DNA of 41,337 nt from Candidatus Woesearchaeota archaeon (GCA_017610275.1 JAFCCI010000002.1:1-41337), one strand, 5' to 3'. Positions 15,422 to 22,976 are shown, numbered from the stretch's first letter. Translations and numbers: made by a program. Notes: generated by a model not told the origin, from the letters alone.

Positions 15422-15483
15422 TTATTTTTGTAAATATTTTAAGATAAGTGTAAATTTTTTGGAGAATTACAGTTTAGAAATTC

Positions 15484-16137
15484 CTAAGCATTGTTTTTAT
15501 TTTGAGCTATAAAACAATAATAATCCCTGCTGTCTTTCCAGATTTTGAGAATTTTGAAATTATGGTAATGTTTTTTTATAACTTTTTTATTATAGATAAA
15601 GTGAGTTAATCCCTTCTCATTGCCCATTGTTGGAACATATGTTCTTGGAGCTATTTTTTTAGCTGTCTTAATAAGATAATCCCTAACCTTGCCATTGGAA
15701 ATCCTTCCGCTAAGTGTTATAAAAATAAGCCCTCCTGGCTTCAGCACCCTTTCAATCTCTTTTATTGCACCTTTTATTTCATTGACTTTGCCATGCTGTA
15801 AGACCTGGACACTAATCACTGCATCAAAAAAATTATCTTCATAAGGAAGCTTATTTAATACATTGCCTAATTTAAGGCTGCATTTTCTTTCCTTTTTTAA
15901 CCTCTTTTTGATGATTTCCAGCCCTTCAGGCGCACAATCGATGCCATATACATCAAAGCCTTTTTCCAATAAATAAACAAGATTCCTGCCAGCACCACAA
16001 CCCAAGTCGAGAACTCTTTTAATCTTTTGTTTTTTAAAGATAGTTAATATATTGGACATATCTTCATGCGGTTTGAATATATTATAATACCCATACTTTT
16101 TACCTTCTTTTTTGTATATTTCATCCCATTGAAGCAT
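15484..16137 (-). CDS. class I SAM-dependent methyltransferase
   Basis: A 217-residue methyltransferase of the Methyltransf_11/25 type. Motif I is VLDLGCGAGRNLVYLL (near residue 41), motif II includes VYGIDCAPEGLEII, and the post-I acidic and motif III regions (FFDAVISVQVLQHG, VLKPGGLIFITLSG) are clear. N-terminal WDEIYKKEGKKYGYY is typical for the family. Substrate unknown; no TM segment. It lies between the two modifier-paralogue regions on the same strand, 50 nt after the 16188-16607 gene, and may be read from that gene's promoter or from a TTATATAG box in the gap. Membership of the ubiquitin-like system is not established. Confidence 0.9.
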   Translation of the reverse strand: MLQWDEIYKKEGKKYGYYNIFKPHEDMSNILTIFKKQKIKRVLDLGCGAGRNLVYLLEKGFDVYGIDCAPEGLEIIKKRLKKERKCSLKLGNVLNKLPYEDNFFDAVISVQVLQHGKVNEIKGAIKEIERVLKPGGLIFITLSGRISNGKVRDYLIKTAKKIAPRTYVPTMGNEKGLTHFIYNKKVIKKHYHNFKILKIWKDSRDYYCFIAQNKNNA

Positions 16138-16187
16138 TTAATTTATTATATTTTAATTCTATATAATCTTTTCTAAATCCAAAATTT

Positions 16188-16607
16188 CTATTTTGTTCTT
16201 TCTCCATCAGGAGCAGGACAACACATAAGTTCTAAATTCAATGCCTTATACTTTATTTCGTCAAGAGTGTTATTTTTAAAATAATCTTTTGATATTTCAA
16301 GCCCAATTTTTTCTATAATTTGCCCATTCTCGTTTTTATCTAACATCTCATAATTATCCTGTCCATTAATCTTTATCAGTAACATATTATAACTCTTTCT
16401 TCCTCCTTTTATTTCATATTTTAAGGCTTTTTTTAGTTCTTTTTCCTCTTCATCAAATCCATCATCCTTTAATAAATAACCTATTAATTCGTTAATATTT
16501 AAGCTTGGGTTATCTTTTAGTTTTTTAGTTATATCTTTCATAATTGGCATATAATAATCATTATACTTTTTTACACTTGCAATATATGGTTCATCTTTCT
16601 GTTCCAT
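16188..16607 (-). CDS. second candidate modifier, paralogue of the 144-aa protein
   Basis: A ~139-residue paralogue of the 12915-13349 product: it shares YIASVK, the LNINELIGYLLKDDGF helix region, EISKDYF and the C-terminal LDE-YK-LNLE strand. The end differs: LNLELMCCPAPDGERTK, so a Gly again follows Pro-acidic residue, here with only a four-residue tail. If both are modifiers, processing after that Gly would give similar termini. The ATG at 16607 fits a leaderless start 26-30 nt from the TATA of promoter copy C; a GTG at 16613 is the alternative. It stands apart from the E2-JAB-E1 operon but shares its promoter element. Confidence 0.5.
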   Translation of the reverse strand: MEQKDEPYIASVKKYNDYYMPIMKDITKKLKDNPSLNINELIGYLLKDDGFDEEEKELKKALKYEIKGGRKSYNMLLIKINGQDNYEMLDKNENGQIIEKIGLEISKDYFKNNTLDEIKYKALNLELMCCPAPDGERTK

Positions 16608-16631
16608 TTTCACTCAAAATATAATGGGCTC

Positions 16632-16672
16632 TTTTTAATAAGCATTTCTAAGAAAAAAGATGAGAATTTCCG
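16632..16672 (-). promoter_or_regulatory. shared promoter element, copy C (second candidate modifier)
   Basis: In gene orientation: CGGAAATTCTCATC, a six-T run, then TTAGAAATGCTTATTAAAAA. It differs from copy B at very few positions. A further CGGAAATATT lies upstream at about 16686-16693. The TATA is placed for transcription to begin at the start codon. Confidence 0.7.
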
Positions 16673-16739
16673 CTATATATGCAATATTTCCGAAATAAGG
16701 TAATTTAGAGTTAAATAAAAAGAAGTGATATAATTATAT

Positions 16740-17708
16740 TTAGTCTAATATAATTTTTGTTTCCAGCAAAGTTAATTTTCCAGAATCTAAAACTTTTAGT
16801 AATCTTGGATTCAATGAGTATATTTTATTTTTGATTTCTTTAACTTCAGGAAAATGAATTGAATGCTTTCTATTAAATTGTTTATTTAATCCATAACTTT
16901 TTAATTCATGTTTATTACAGAAAAGGATTCCTTCCCTAGTTCTATATTTAGCTTGGATTTCTAAATCTGTTGGTATTTTATTAGGGAATTTCATTGTACA
17001 TTCTCCTTCTTTTCCATCTCTAACATCTCCACAATGGTTCAGGCTTGCAAATGCGTGGCCAAATTCATGTAAAGCAGCCTGTTTTATTATTTCTCTTCCG
17101 CTATTTTTGTATCTCTTTATACTTATTATTGCCCCCTGATCGCCACCCTCTCCAATCATAAACCTATAGCCATATAATCTATCATATAAATCAAAATCAG
17201 ATAATAATATTACCTCATAGTGCGGTCTTTCATTTTGAATAGGATCTTCCTTTAAATCTTTCCAAAATACATATAAATCACATTGGCCATTATTAGATAT
17301 ATCATAATTTTTTCTTTCTGGATTAAATGATCTTTTAATATACCAGTCTATGCTTTGGTGAGGTTCATTTCCTTCATTCCAATAACCAAAACTGTGTATT
17401 GGCAAAATTTCTTTCATATTTATAGAATTTAACACTTCTTCTAATGCCTCAACAACAATTCCAAGATTTCTATCAGAAGTTCCTTTATCACATGTTACAA
17501 AAATAGGTTTAAATCTATAAAAAGGATTTATGGGTGTTTGTAATGAGAGAATTTTATTATCATATTTCACTCTTTCAATCAAGCTTTTTCCTCTCTTTCC
17601 TGCTTTTTCTATCGATTGTTTTATTGTTAGTGTTATCTTATTCCCATCATATTTAAAATTTTTTTTAGAATTTAATAATTTAATTAGTTCTGAATTATTT
17701 TCATCCAT
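16740..17708 (-). CDS. archaemetzincin-like zinc metalloprotease
   Basis: A 322-residue protein with a zincin core: HEFGHAFASLNHC (His214, Glu215, His218, His225, Cys226), then ECTMKF (Cys237, Met239) and LFCNKH (Cys264, His267). This resembles the archaemetzincin signature of a third His followed by Cys, a C-x-M Met-turn and a distal CxxC structural zinc site. It deviates in two ways: one extra residue between the second and third zinc histidines, and CxxH instead of CxxC. No signal peptide is seen. It is on the same strand as the ubiquitin-like block, but with its own TATA (leaderless) and without the shared promoter element. Confidence 0.7.
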   Translation of the reverse strand: MDENNSELIKLLNSKKNFKYDGNKITLTIKQSIEKAGKRGKSLIERVKYDNKILSLQTPINPFYRFKPIFVTCDKGTSDRNLGIVVEALEEVLNSINMKEILPIHSFGYWNEGNEPHQSIDWYIKRSFNPERKNYDISNNGQCDLYVFWKDLKEDPIQNERPHYEVILLSDFDLYDRLYGYRFMIGEGGDQGAIISIKRYKNSGREIIKQAALHEFGHAFASLNHCGDVRDGKEGECTMKFPNKIPTDLEIQAKYRTREGILFCNKHELKSYGLNKQFNRKHSIHFPEVKEIKNKIYSLNPRLLKVLDSGKLTLLETKIILD

Positions 17709-17810
17709 GATATTAAATAGTTTAAAAATTTTATAAACTTTTTCTTTTTGGTGCTTTTTTATAATATTTACAAATTAGATGTTGGTTGACAGCACAAACC
17801 AGGCAAAAGC

Positions 17811-17818
17811 TTTAAATA
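17811..17818 (+). promoter_or_regulatory. TATA promoter of the CYTH gene
   Basis: TTTAAATA lies about 26 nt upstream of the ATG at 17841, consistent with a leaderless transcript. Activity is inferred. Confidence 0.55.
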
Positions 17819-17840
17819 ATCTAACTAAAGAACAAAAACA

Positions 17841-18371
17841 ATGATAGAACTGGAAAGAACATACTTGGCAAAATATCTTCCTCAAGGTCTAAGTAACTGC
17901 AAATCAAAGGAAATCATTGATATTTATATTCCAAAATCAAGCATTCACCCAACACTAAGAATCAGAAAAAATGGCAGTGAATATGAAATAACCAAAAAAG
18001 AGCCTGTTAAGGGAAATGATTCCTCTCATCAAAGAGAGCAAACAATTATTCTTAGAGAATCTGAATTCAGGGAACTTGAGCAGCTAGACGGAAAACAAGT
18101 TAGTAAAATAAGATATTGTTATAATTATAATGGCAGAACCGCTGAAATAGATGTATTTCAGGGTAAATTAAAAGGACTGATTCTTGTAGATTTTGAATTC
18201 AAAGAAATAGGGGAAAAAGATTCTTTTGAAATGCCTGATTTTTGTTTAGCAGATGTAACGCAGGAGAAATTTATTGCCGGAGGTATGATTTGCGGGAAAT
18301 CTTATGAAGATATTAAGGATGATTTAAAGAGGTTTAATTATTCTAAACTATTTTTAAATCCAAAACTATAA
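17841..18371 (+). CDS. CYTH-domain protein (triphosphate tunnel enzyme family)
   Basis: A 176-residue CYTH-fold protein. The N-terminal motif ELERTYLAK supplies the ExE acidic pair of the tunnel, although the usual final Lys is displaced. Basic strands follow (TLRIRKNGSEYEITKKEP, KIRYCYNYNGRTAEIDVF), then the acidic C-terminal strand VDFEFKE. Members hydrolyse triphosphates (thiamine triphosphate, inorganic triphosphate) or act as class IV adenylyl cyclases; which applies here cannot be told. The leaderless promoter is immediately upstream. It is followed 25 nt later by the DUF357 gene. Confidence 0.85.
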   Translation: MIELERTYLAKYLPQGLSNCKSKEIIDIYIPKSSIHPTLRIRKNGSEYEITKKEPVKGNDSSHQREQTIILRESEFRELEQLDGKQVSKIRYCYNYNGRTAEIDVFQGKLKGLILVDFEFKEIGEKDSFEMPDFCLADVTQEKFIAGGMICGKSYEDIKDDLKRFNYSKLFLNPKL

Positions 18372-18396
18372 AAACAAAAAGGATTTTTTAGATAGA

Positions 18397-18684
18397 ATGA
18401 AAGAAATTACTGATGAAAAGCTGGAGAAATACTTTGATATTACAGGTCAAGCACTGAAAAAAGCCAAAGACAATATCTCAAAAGATAACTCAAAGAAAGA
18501 GTTTGCAGCTGATTTTCTTGACATGACCCAGCGTTACTACAAAGATGCCAAATATTTCAGGGAAAAAGATGACTATGTTAATGCATTCGCGGCCCTAAGC
18601 TATGCACATGGCTGGCTTGACGCAGGCGCAAGAATAAAGCTGTTTGATGTTCATGACTCTAAGTTATTCACTGTTGATGATTAA
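18397..18684 (+). CDS. DUF357 family protein
   Basis: A 95-residue archaeal DUF357 protein. It is entirely helical, with the family's typical middle (DFLDMTQRYYKDAKYF) and end (YVNAFAALSYAHGWLDAGARIKLF). Function is unknown; the family is a small cytosolic helical bundle found widely in archaea. It lies downstream of the CYTH gene on the same strand and is probably co-transcribed. It converges on the caspase-like gene with 5 nt between stops. Confidence 0.85.
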   Translation: MKEITDEKLEKYFDITGQALKKAKDNISKDNSKKEFAADFLDMTQRYYKDAKYFREKDDYVNAFAALSYAHGWLDAGARIKLFDVHDSKLFTVDD

Positions 18685-18689
18685 TTTTA

Positions 18690-19289
18690 TTAAATTTTAG
18701 AATTTTTAATTAATTTCCTAATATCTTTCCAATTCTTACCAAACCACCTCATATCATTTGTTACAAAACATTTCTCTGGGTTTTTTGCTATATAGTCTGC
18801 GAGAGATTTTCCTCCACCCATATTGCAATGGAATTGTCCAACAAATTCTTTATTTTTAGGATAACCCTCAAACTCACAATAAAATAAATAGTCTTTCTTT
18901 TTAATTGCGATTTTATGTTTCGAACCATGCCCAAATATATAAACATGTTCTATATTATCATTTAAAATGATTTCTTTAAACTTTTGTTTGTTAACCTTAT
19001 CATAAACCTTATAGGGAATTTTATTTTTCAGAAAATGCTTTATCAAAATCTCGGCACCATCAACATAAAAACTTTCTTTATCTAATTTATAATCATTGGC
19101 TATTATTATTGCCCTATGATTTCCTTCTGGTTTATACTCTTTGTTTCTTTTAACAAATCTTATAACTCTAGGGAAAAGTCTAATTGATAAAATTCTCAAT
19201 ATAAAATCCCCAATTTCGCAGGAAAATTTTCCCATTAGGATTCCTAAGAAAAATATTATTATAATATAATGAATACAACCTAGTCCCAT
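18690..19289 (-). CDS. membrane-anchored caspase-fold-like protein
   Basis: It has 199 residues. An N-terminal TM anchor (about 7-25) is followed by a ~140-residue domain with the strand-and-dyad pattern of clan CD (caspase/CHAT-like) peptidases. Strand RAIIIANDYKL opens it, then hydrophobic strand HVYIFGHGSKH with His121 followed by Gly, then EFVGQFHCNMGGG with Cys155 at the end of a strand, and a helix (SLADYIA). The strand-His-Gly / strand-Cys-small-residue layout is what identifies the clan; overall identity to named families is not evident. The domain could lie on either side of the membrane. Function is an inference. Confidence 0.5.
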   Translation of the reverse strand: MGLGCIHYIIIIFFLGILMGKFSCEIGDFILRILSIRLFPRVIRFVKRNKEYKPEGNHRAIIIANDYKLDKESFYVDGAEILIKHFLKNKIPYKVYDKVNKQKFKEIILNDNIEHVYIFGHGSKHKIAIKKKDYLFYCEFEGYPKNKEFVGQFHCNMGGGKSLADYIAKNPEKCFVTNDMRWFGKNWKDIRKLIKNSKI

Positions 19290-19312
19290 ATAATTAAATA
19301 AAGTACTTTATT

Positions 19313-19918
19313 TTAAATATTTATTCTTTTGTTTTTATTTAAACTCAGATTTAATACAAAATAAATTAATAATGAAATAATAACTGCAACAATAATTGTC
19401 CTTACAAAGAATCCCTGGAAGAAAGACTGCTGGTAAGCCTGAATCATCAATGAGCCTGCATTAAACTTCCAGTTGCCCATTGGAAAAAAGATTATGTGGA
19501 ATAATTTAAAAAAACTGTTAAAAAATAGTGAAGCAATTAAAGAAAACAAGGTAATTAAAAACATTATTAATGAGGCTTTTTTAAAGTGATTAATGTGTAT
19601 TTTCCTTTTGTAAATCAATACAAAAAATCCAATTAATAAAGCAATAAAAAGAAACTCTTCAAATATAATCAGTCTTTTAACATCTGCCATGTGTGATTTT
19701 TCATTCTCATCAAAATCAACGTTTAACTCTGAACTAAAGCCGGTTATGTATTTTGTTACATTTTTGTCAATCTCTAAATGAATTGGATTCTCTGAATATT
19801 TTTTTATAAGCAAGCCATGAAAAGAAGTTGAATAAAGAAGAAAGTTAAAAGAACCAAAGATAACTATAAAAGCTACTAATAATGCAATGATAATTTCCTT
19901 TGAATTGTATTTAATCAT
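19313..19918 (-). CDS. DUF1461-like integral membrane protein
   Basis: A ~201-residue protein with four TM segments: one at the N-terminus, a large outer loop of ~50 residues, then three. The motif FKLLHIIFFPMGNWKF with a following QAYQQSFFQGF is characteristic of the DUF1461/TIGR01906 family of unknown function. The ATG at 19918 comes 2 nt after the Cbf5 stop; a TTG at 19933 inside cbf5 is less likely. Probably co-transcribed with cbf5. Confidence 0.75.
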   Translation of the reverse strand: MIKYNSKEIIIALLVAFIVIFGSFNFLLYSTSFHGLLIKKYSENPIHLEIDKNVTKYITGFSSELNVDFDENEKSHMADVKRLIIFEEFLFIALLIGFFVLIYKRKIHINHFKKASLIMFLITLFSLIASLFFNSFFKLFHIIFFPMGNWKFNAGSLMIQAYQQSFFQGFFVRTIIVAVIISLLIYFVLNLSLNKNKRINI

Positions 19919-19919
19919 G

Positions 19920-20915
19920 TTAAGCTTTCTCAATCATTGGATATGTTCCAGGAATCATGAAAACCTTTTCTGTTTTTACTGCAAGGCCTTTTTCACCAAG
20001 CATTTCCTCAGAATCCAGCTTTGCAGTTCCATAGCAGATAAACTCTCCTTTTAATGTCATTACAGCAACAATATCCTGCACAGTTATGCCTGACTCAAGC
20101 TTTGAGATTCCAGGCACATTAAGATTTGCGCCATGGCATAAGCTGTCAACTGCGCTGTCAAGAACATATATTTTTTGCAGATGTTTTACAGCATTTTCTA
20201 TTGGTTGTATACAATATCTTAGATATTTTTCATTTCCTTCTTCTTTATAATAATAAAAAGCATCTGTTAAATCCTGCAATGTAACAAGATTTGTGCTTTC
20301 GTTAAAAGGCCCTGCTTTTGTTCTTCTTAACTCAGCCATATGGGCTCCACAGCCAAGCTTTTGGCCAATGTCATGTATAAGCTTTCTTATGTATGTTCCT
20401 GCCTGGCAGCCAACCTTAAACAAGACATCCTGGCCATCAATTTCAATTATATCAAAATAATAAATTTGCCTTTCCCTTAATCTCCTTTTAACAGAGCTTT
20501 TTATAGGCGGCATCTGCATTATCTTACCAACAAAATCATTACATGTTGTATAAATCTCATGCTCTGGAATCTCTTTGTGAATATGCATTAGTCCAACATA
20601 TTCTTTACCTGCCTTAAGCAATGTCTGCACTACTCTTGTTGCCCTGCTAGTTGCTATTGGTAAAACACCTGTAACACCTGGATCTAATGTCCCTGAGTGG
20701 CCAGCCTTGCTTATATTAAGAATTTTCTGCAAATAAGCACTTACCTGATGTGATGTAGGCCCAGGAGGCTTGTCTATGTTTACAATGCCATAATTTATGA
20801 GTTCTTTTACAGGCCTTTTATCTGGCTCGCATCCAAATTTTGATGAAGTTACAGATTTCTTTCTAACCAGAATCTTTCTTTTAGTCTTTTCAAAAGGCAG
20901 TAAATCTTTTTCCAT
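19920..20915 (-). CDS. cbf5: Cbf5/TruB-type tRNA/rRNA pseudouridine synthase
   Basis: A 331-residue archaeal Cbf5, catalytic subunit of H/ACA ribonucleoproteins. The catalytic Asp lies in AGHSGTLDPGVTGVLPI. Upstream, INYGIVNIDKPPGPTSHQVSA is the family's entry motif. Downstream are YVGLMHIHKE, PPIKSSVKRRLRERQIYYFD and GTYIRKLIHDIG. The C-terminal ~80 residues are a PUA domain (VAVMTLKGEFICYGTA). It modifies rRNA with guide RNAs and can modify tRNA position 55. The tRNA-Pro in this window has a genomic C at 55. Confidence 0.96.
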   Translation of the reverse strand: MEKDLLPFEKTKRKILVRKKSVTSSKFGCEPDKRPVKELINYGIVNIDKPPGPTSHQVSAYLQKILNISKAGHSGTLDPGVTGVLPIATSRATRVVQTLLKAGKEYVGLMHIHKEIPEHEIYTTCNDFVGKIMQMPPIKSSVKRRLRERQIYYFDIIEIDGQDVLFKVGCQAGTYIRKLIHDIGQKLGCGAHMAELRRTKAGPFNESTNLVTLQDLTDAFYYYKEEGNEKYLRYCIQPIENAVKHLQKIYVLDSAVDSLCHGANLNVPGISKLESGITVQDIVAVMTLKGEFICYGTAKLDSEEMLGEKGLAVKTEKVFMIPGTYPMIEKA

Positions 20916-20971
20916 GCCTAGAAAGAGTTTTTTGTTATTTAATAAGCTTTTGCTTTAATAAAATTTATCTA

Positions 20972-21190
20972 TTAAATACTCTTGGTTTGTATGTAATAAC
21001 CAGCACTCAAATCAAAATATTCAATTACCCCGCACATTATTTCATATGCTTTTTTTTTGTAATAAACAATCTGCCCTTTATTATACTTTTTGTTTTTATC
21101 CTTGGGAAAAAACATAGCTTCTTCTTCTCCTTCTCCAATAAACGTTATTCTTCCTTCTAGGTTCTCTTTTTTAAGAATATCCTTTTTCAT
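20972..21190 (-). CDS. small unknown protein (72 aa)
   Basis: Not recognised. Beta-rich, with a central stretch resembling a small barrel (GRITFIGEGEEEAMFFP, KGQIVYYKKKAYEIM). No TM, no cysteine motif. The ATG directly abuts the eL31 stop codon, so it is almost certainly translated with the ribosomal cluster. Its conserved-looking position between eL31 and cbf5 suggests a real gene rather than chance. Confidence 0.6.
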   Translation of the reverse strand: MKKDILKKENLEGRITFIGEGEEEAMFFPKDKNKKYNKGQIVYYKKKAYEIMCGVIEYFDLSAGYYIQTKSI

Positions 21191-21682
21191 TTAGGTTTTA
21201 GTTAGAACTCTTTTTTCTTCTTTAACTTCTTTTTTATCTTCTGATGGTTTCTTTTCTTCAGTCTTTGTTTCCTTGGATTCTTCTTTCTTTTCTTCTATTT
21301 TCTTCTCAGGCTGCTTTTTCTCTTCTTCCTTAGGTAATACTTCCTTTTTTTCTTCTTTCTTTACTGGCTTTTTCTTTTCTTCTTTTGGCTTTTCAACAGG
21401 TGCTCCTACAAGCTCTGCTTTTACAAGGCCGTCATCAAACTTCTCAACCTTAACTTTGACTTTGTGTGGTGGATTTTTAATGCCGTGCTCCCATACTTTA
21501 AGATTTAAATACTTCCCAATCTTGATATTATCTGATTTCATATGCTTTGCTAAGAATTCTTTTAAGGCCTTGATTGTCTTCTTTGCCCTTTTGTATTTTG
21601 GAGCTTTCTGAAACTCTTTTCTTAGGGGGATTATATACTCTCTTTCTAATACAACTTTTGATTTTTCCTCTTTCTTTGCCAT
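21191..21682 (-). CDS. rpl31e: Ribosomal protein eL31 with long K/E-rich tail
   Basis: Residues 1-~88 are eL31 (EREYIIPLRKEFQKAPKYKR, AIKALKEFLAKHMK-like helix, IKIGKYLNLKVWEHGIKNPP). This archaeal/eukaryotic large-subunit protein sits near the peptide exit tunnel. The remaining ~75 residues are an unusual low-complexity extension rich in Lys, Glu and Pro; eL31 is normally ~80-95 residues in archaea. It begins 1 nt after the eL39 stop, part of the eS19-PDCD5-eL39-eL31 cluster. Confidence 0.93.
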   Translation of the reverse strand: MAKKEEKSKVVLEREYIIPLRKEFQKAPKYKRAKKTIKALKEFLAKHMKSDNIKIGKYLNLKVWEHGIKNPPHKVKVKVEKFDDGLVKAELVGAPVEKPKEEKKKPVKKEEKKEVLPKEEEKKQPEKKIEEKKEESKETKTEEKKPSEDKKEVKEEKRVLTKT

Positions 21683-21683
21683 T

Positions 21684-21857
21684 TTATGCCTTTGTCTTTG
21701 TTCTTCTCCATGATCTCTTTATTTCAGTATGCCTGCCAGGATGGACTCTTCTTCCTTTTCCATAGATTTTCATGACTGTCCAGAAAGGGGCCCATCTGGT
21801 CTGCTTGTGCAATTTTGCAAGCCTTAGTTTCCTGCTTAAATGTTTGTATGTTGCCAT
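21684..21857 (-). CDS. rpl39e: Ribosomal protein eL39
   Basis: A 57-residue basic protein beginning MATYKHLSRKLRLAKLHKQ and ending in a KRSWRRTKTKA tail. This matches eL39, the smallest protein of the archaeal/eukaryotic large subunit, which lines the exit tunnel; the WRR motif near the end is diagnostic. It begins 1 nt downstream of the PDCD5 gene and ends 1 nt before eL31, the usual archaeal neighbour order. Confidence 0.93.
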   Translation of the reverse strand: MATYKHLSRKLRLAKLHKQTRWAPFWTVMKIYGKGRRVHPGRHTEIKRSWRRTKTKA

Positions 21858-21858
21858 T

Positions 21859-22176
21859 TTATTTCCTTATCATCTTGAATTTATGTTTTTTTGGCTGTAA
21901 CCTCATTAAAAGATTTTTCAATGCATCATCATCAACTGTTTTTATCTGGCCTGATTGAATTGCCTGACCCAATAAAGCAAGCAACTGAACTGCCAGTTCA
22001 GGATGTGCTGTTTTTAGGTTGCCGTATCTTTCCAATGCTTTTTTTGTTAATACTCCTTTAACCAAAAGCTCAAGTTGAGCTATCTGTTGCTGCATCTGAG
22101 CTTCTTCTGAATCTGGTTGTTGTTTTGTTTGAAGTTCTTCAAGTCTTTTCCTTTTAAGTTCCTCAAGATCAGTCAT
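21859..22176 (-). CDS. PDCD5-family DNA-binding protein
   Basis: A 105-residue PDCD5/TFAR19 homologue. It has a charged N-terminal helix (LEELKRKRLEELQ), the family core (QIAQLELLVKGVLTKKALER) and a basic C-terminus (LQPKKHKFKMIRK). Archaeal members form a three-helix bundle that binds double-stranded DNA; the cellular role is unclear. Its start overlaps the eS19 stop by 4 nt (ATGA), so the genes are translationally coupled. Confidence 0.93.
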   Translation of the reverse strand: MTDLEELKRKRLEELQTKQQPDSEEAQMQQQIAQLELLVKGVLTKKALERYGNLKTAHPELAVQLLALLGQAIQSGQIKTVDDDALKNLLMRLQPKKHKFKMIRK

Positions 22177-22976
22177 TTTTTTGCTTTTTCTGCAAGCTCA
22201 GCAGCAGTTGGTACTTTGTCTTCTGGTTTACCAGCCTCTGGTTTGTCTTTTTTCTCAGGCTCTTCTTTTTTCTCTTCAACCTTGTTCTCTGCTTTAGCTT
22301 CAGCAGGTTTTTCTTCTGCTGGTTTTTTGATTTCTTGTGATTGTTCAGTTTTGATATCCTGTTTTTTTACTTCTGGTTTTTTCTCAGCTTTTTCTGTTTT
22401 TTGAGCAGTAGGTTTTTCTTCTTTTGGCTTCTCCTTAACATCCTCGGGTTTTTTCTCAATTACTTCTGGTTTTTTGATTTCTTTTGGTTGTTCTTTCTTA
22501 ACAGGCTCTTTTTTTATTTCAACTGGTTTCTCTGCTTTTACTTGTGGTTTTTTGCCGGAAAGCTGGGCAGCAACCTTATCAAGAAGAGATGCCCCTTTTG
22601 GAGCAATTATCCTTCCTTTGTGAATTCCTTTTTCTGCTTTTTTAACAAGTTCTGCCTCTTCAAGCTGCTGTAATATTAATCTTATTATTTTTCCAGATCC
22701 TTTATAAAATTTCTCTGGTTTAACACCCCTGTTTTTTTTGCCGCCATATTTTGTTCTTAGCTTTGAGACACCAACTGGTCCAATTTTAGCTATTGTCCTT
22801 AGAATAGCTGCTGCTCTTACATTCCACCAGTCATCTCTTGCAGGTGCTCTTTCCTTATGAGTGCCTGTTTTAACAAACTCTGACCATGCAGGCGCCTTGA
22901 TAGAAGCTATTTTTTTCAGTTCTAAGGCTATTTTTTCTATTAATTTGTTCTGAGGAACATTATAAATACTTTTCAT
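22173..22976 (-). CDS. rps19e: Ribosomal protein eS19 with long K/E/P-rich tail
   Basis: Residues ~1-145 are eS19: MKSIYNVPQNKLIEKIA, then PPAWSEFVKTG-like and ARDDWWNVRAAAILRTIA, GPVGVSKLRTKYGG and a C-terminal winged-helix part. The last ~120 residues form an extension rich in Lys, Glu, Pro and Ala that archaeal eS19 (usually ~150 residues) lacks. I start at the ATG at 22976 since GGAGTGAT precedes it; a GTG at 22985 lies within that site. It leads the eS19-PDCD5-eL39-eL31 operon. Confidence 0.93.
   Translation of the reverse strand: MKSIYNVPQNKLIEKIALELKKIASIKAPAWSEFVKTGTHKERAPARDDWWNVRAAAILRTIAKIGPVGVSKLRTKYGGKKNRGVKPEKFYKGSGKIIRLILQQLEEAELVKKAEKGIHKGRIIAPKGASLLDKVAAQLSGKKPQVKAEKPVEIKKEPVKKEQPKEIKKPEVIEKKPEDVKEKPKEEKPTAQKTEKAEKKPEVKKQDIKTEQSQEIKKPAEEKPAEAKAENKVEEKKEEPEKKDKPEAGKPEDKVPTAAELAEKAKK

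Noticed and set aside
15381-16672. Insertion-sequence ends
   Set aside because: The near-identical ~40-bp copies B and C are in direct orientation, each placed exactly over a TATA and start codon, with no transposase between; shared promoters fit better.
22117-22673. Phe/Ser-rich open frames on the plus strand opposite eS19
   Set aside because: They are mirror images of the Lys/Glu-rich eS19 tail, not genes.
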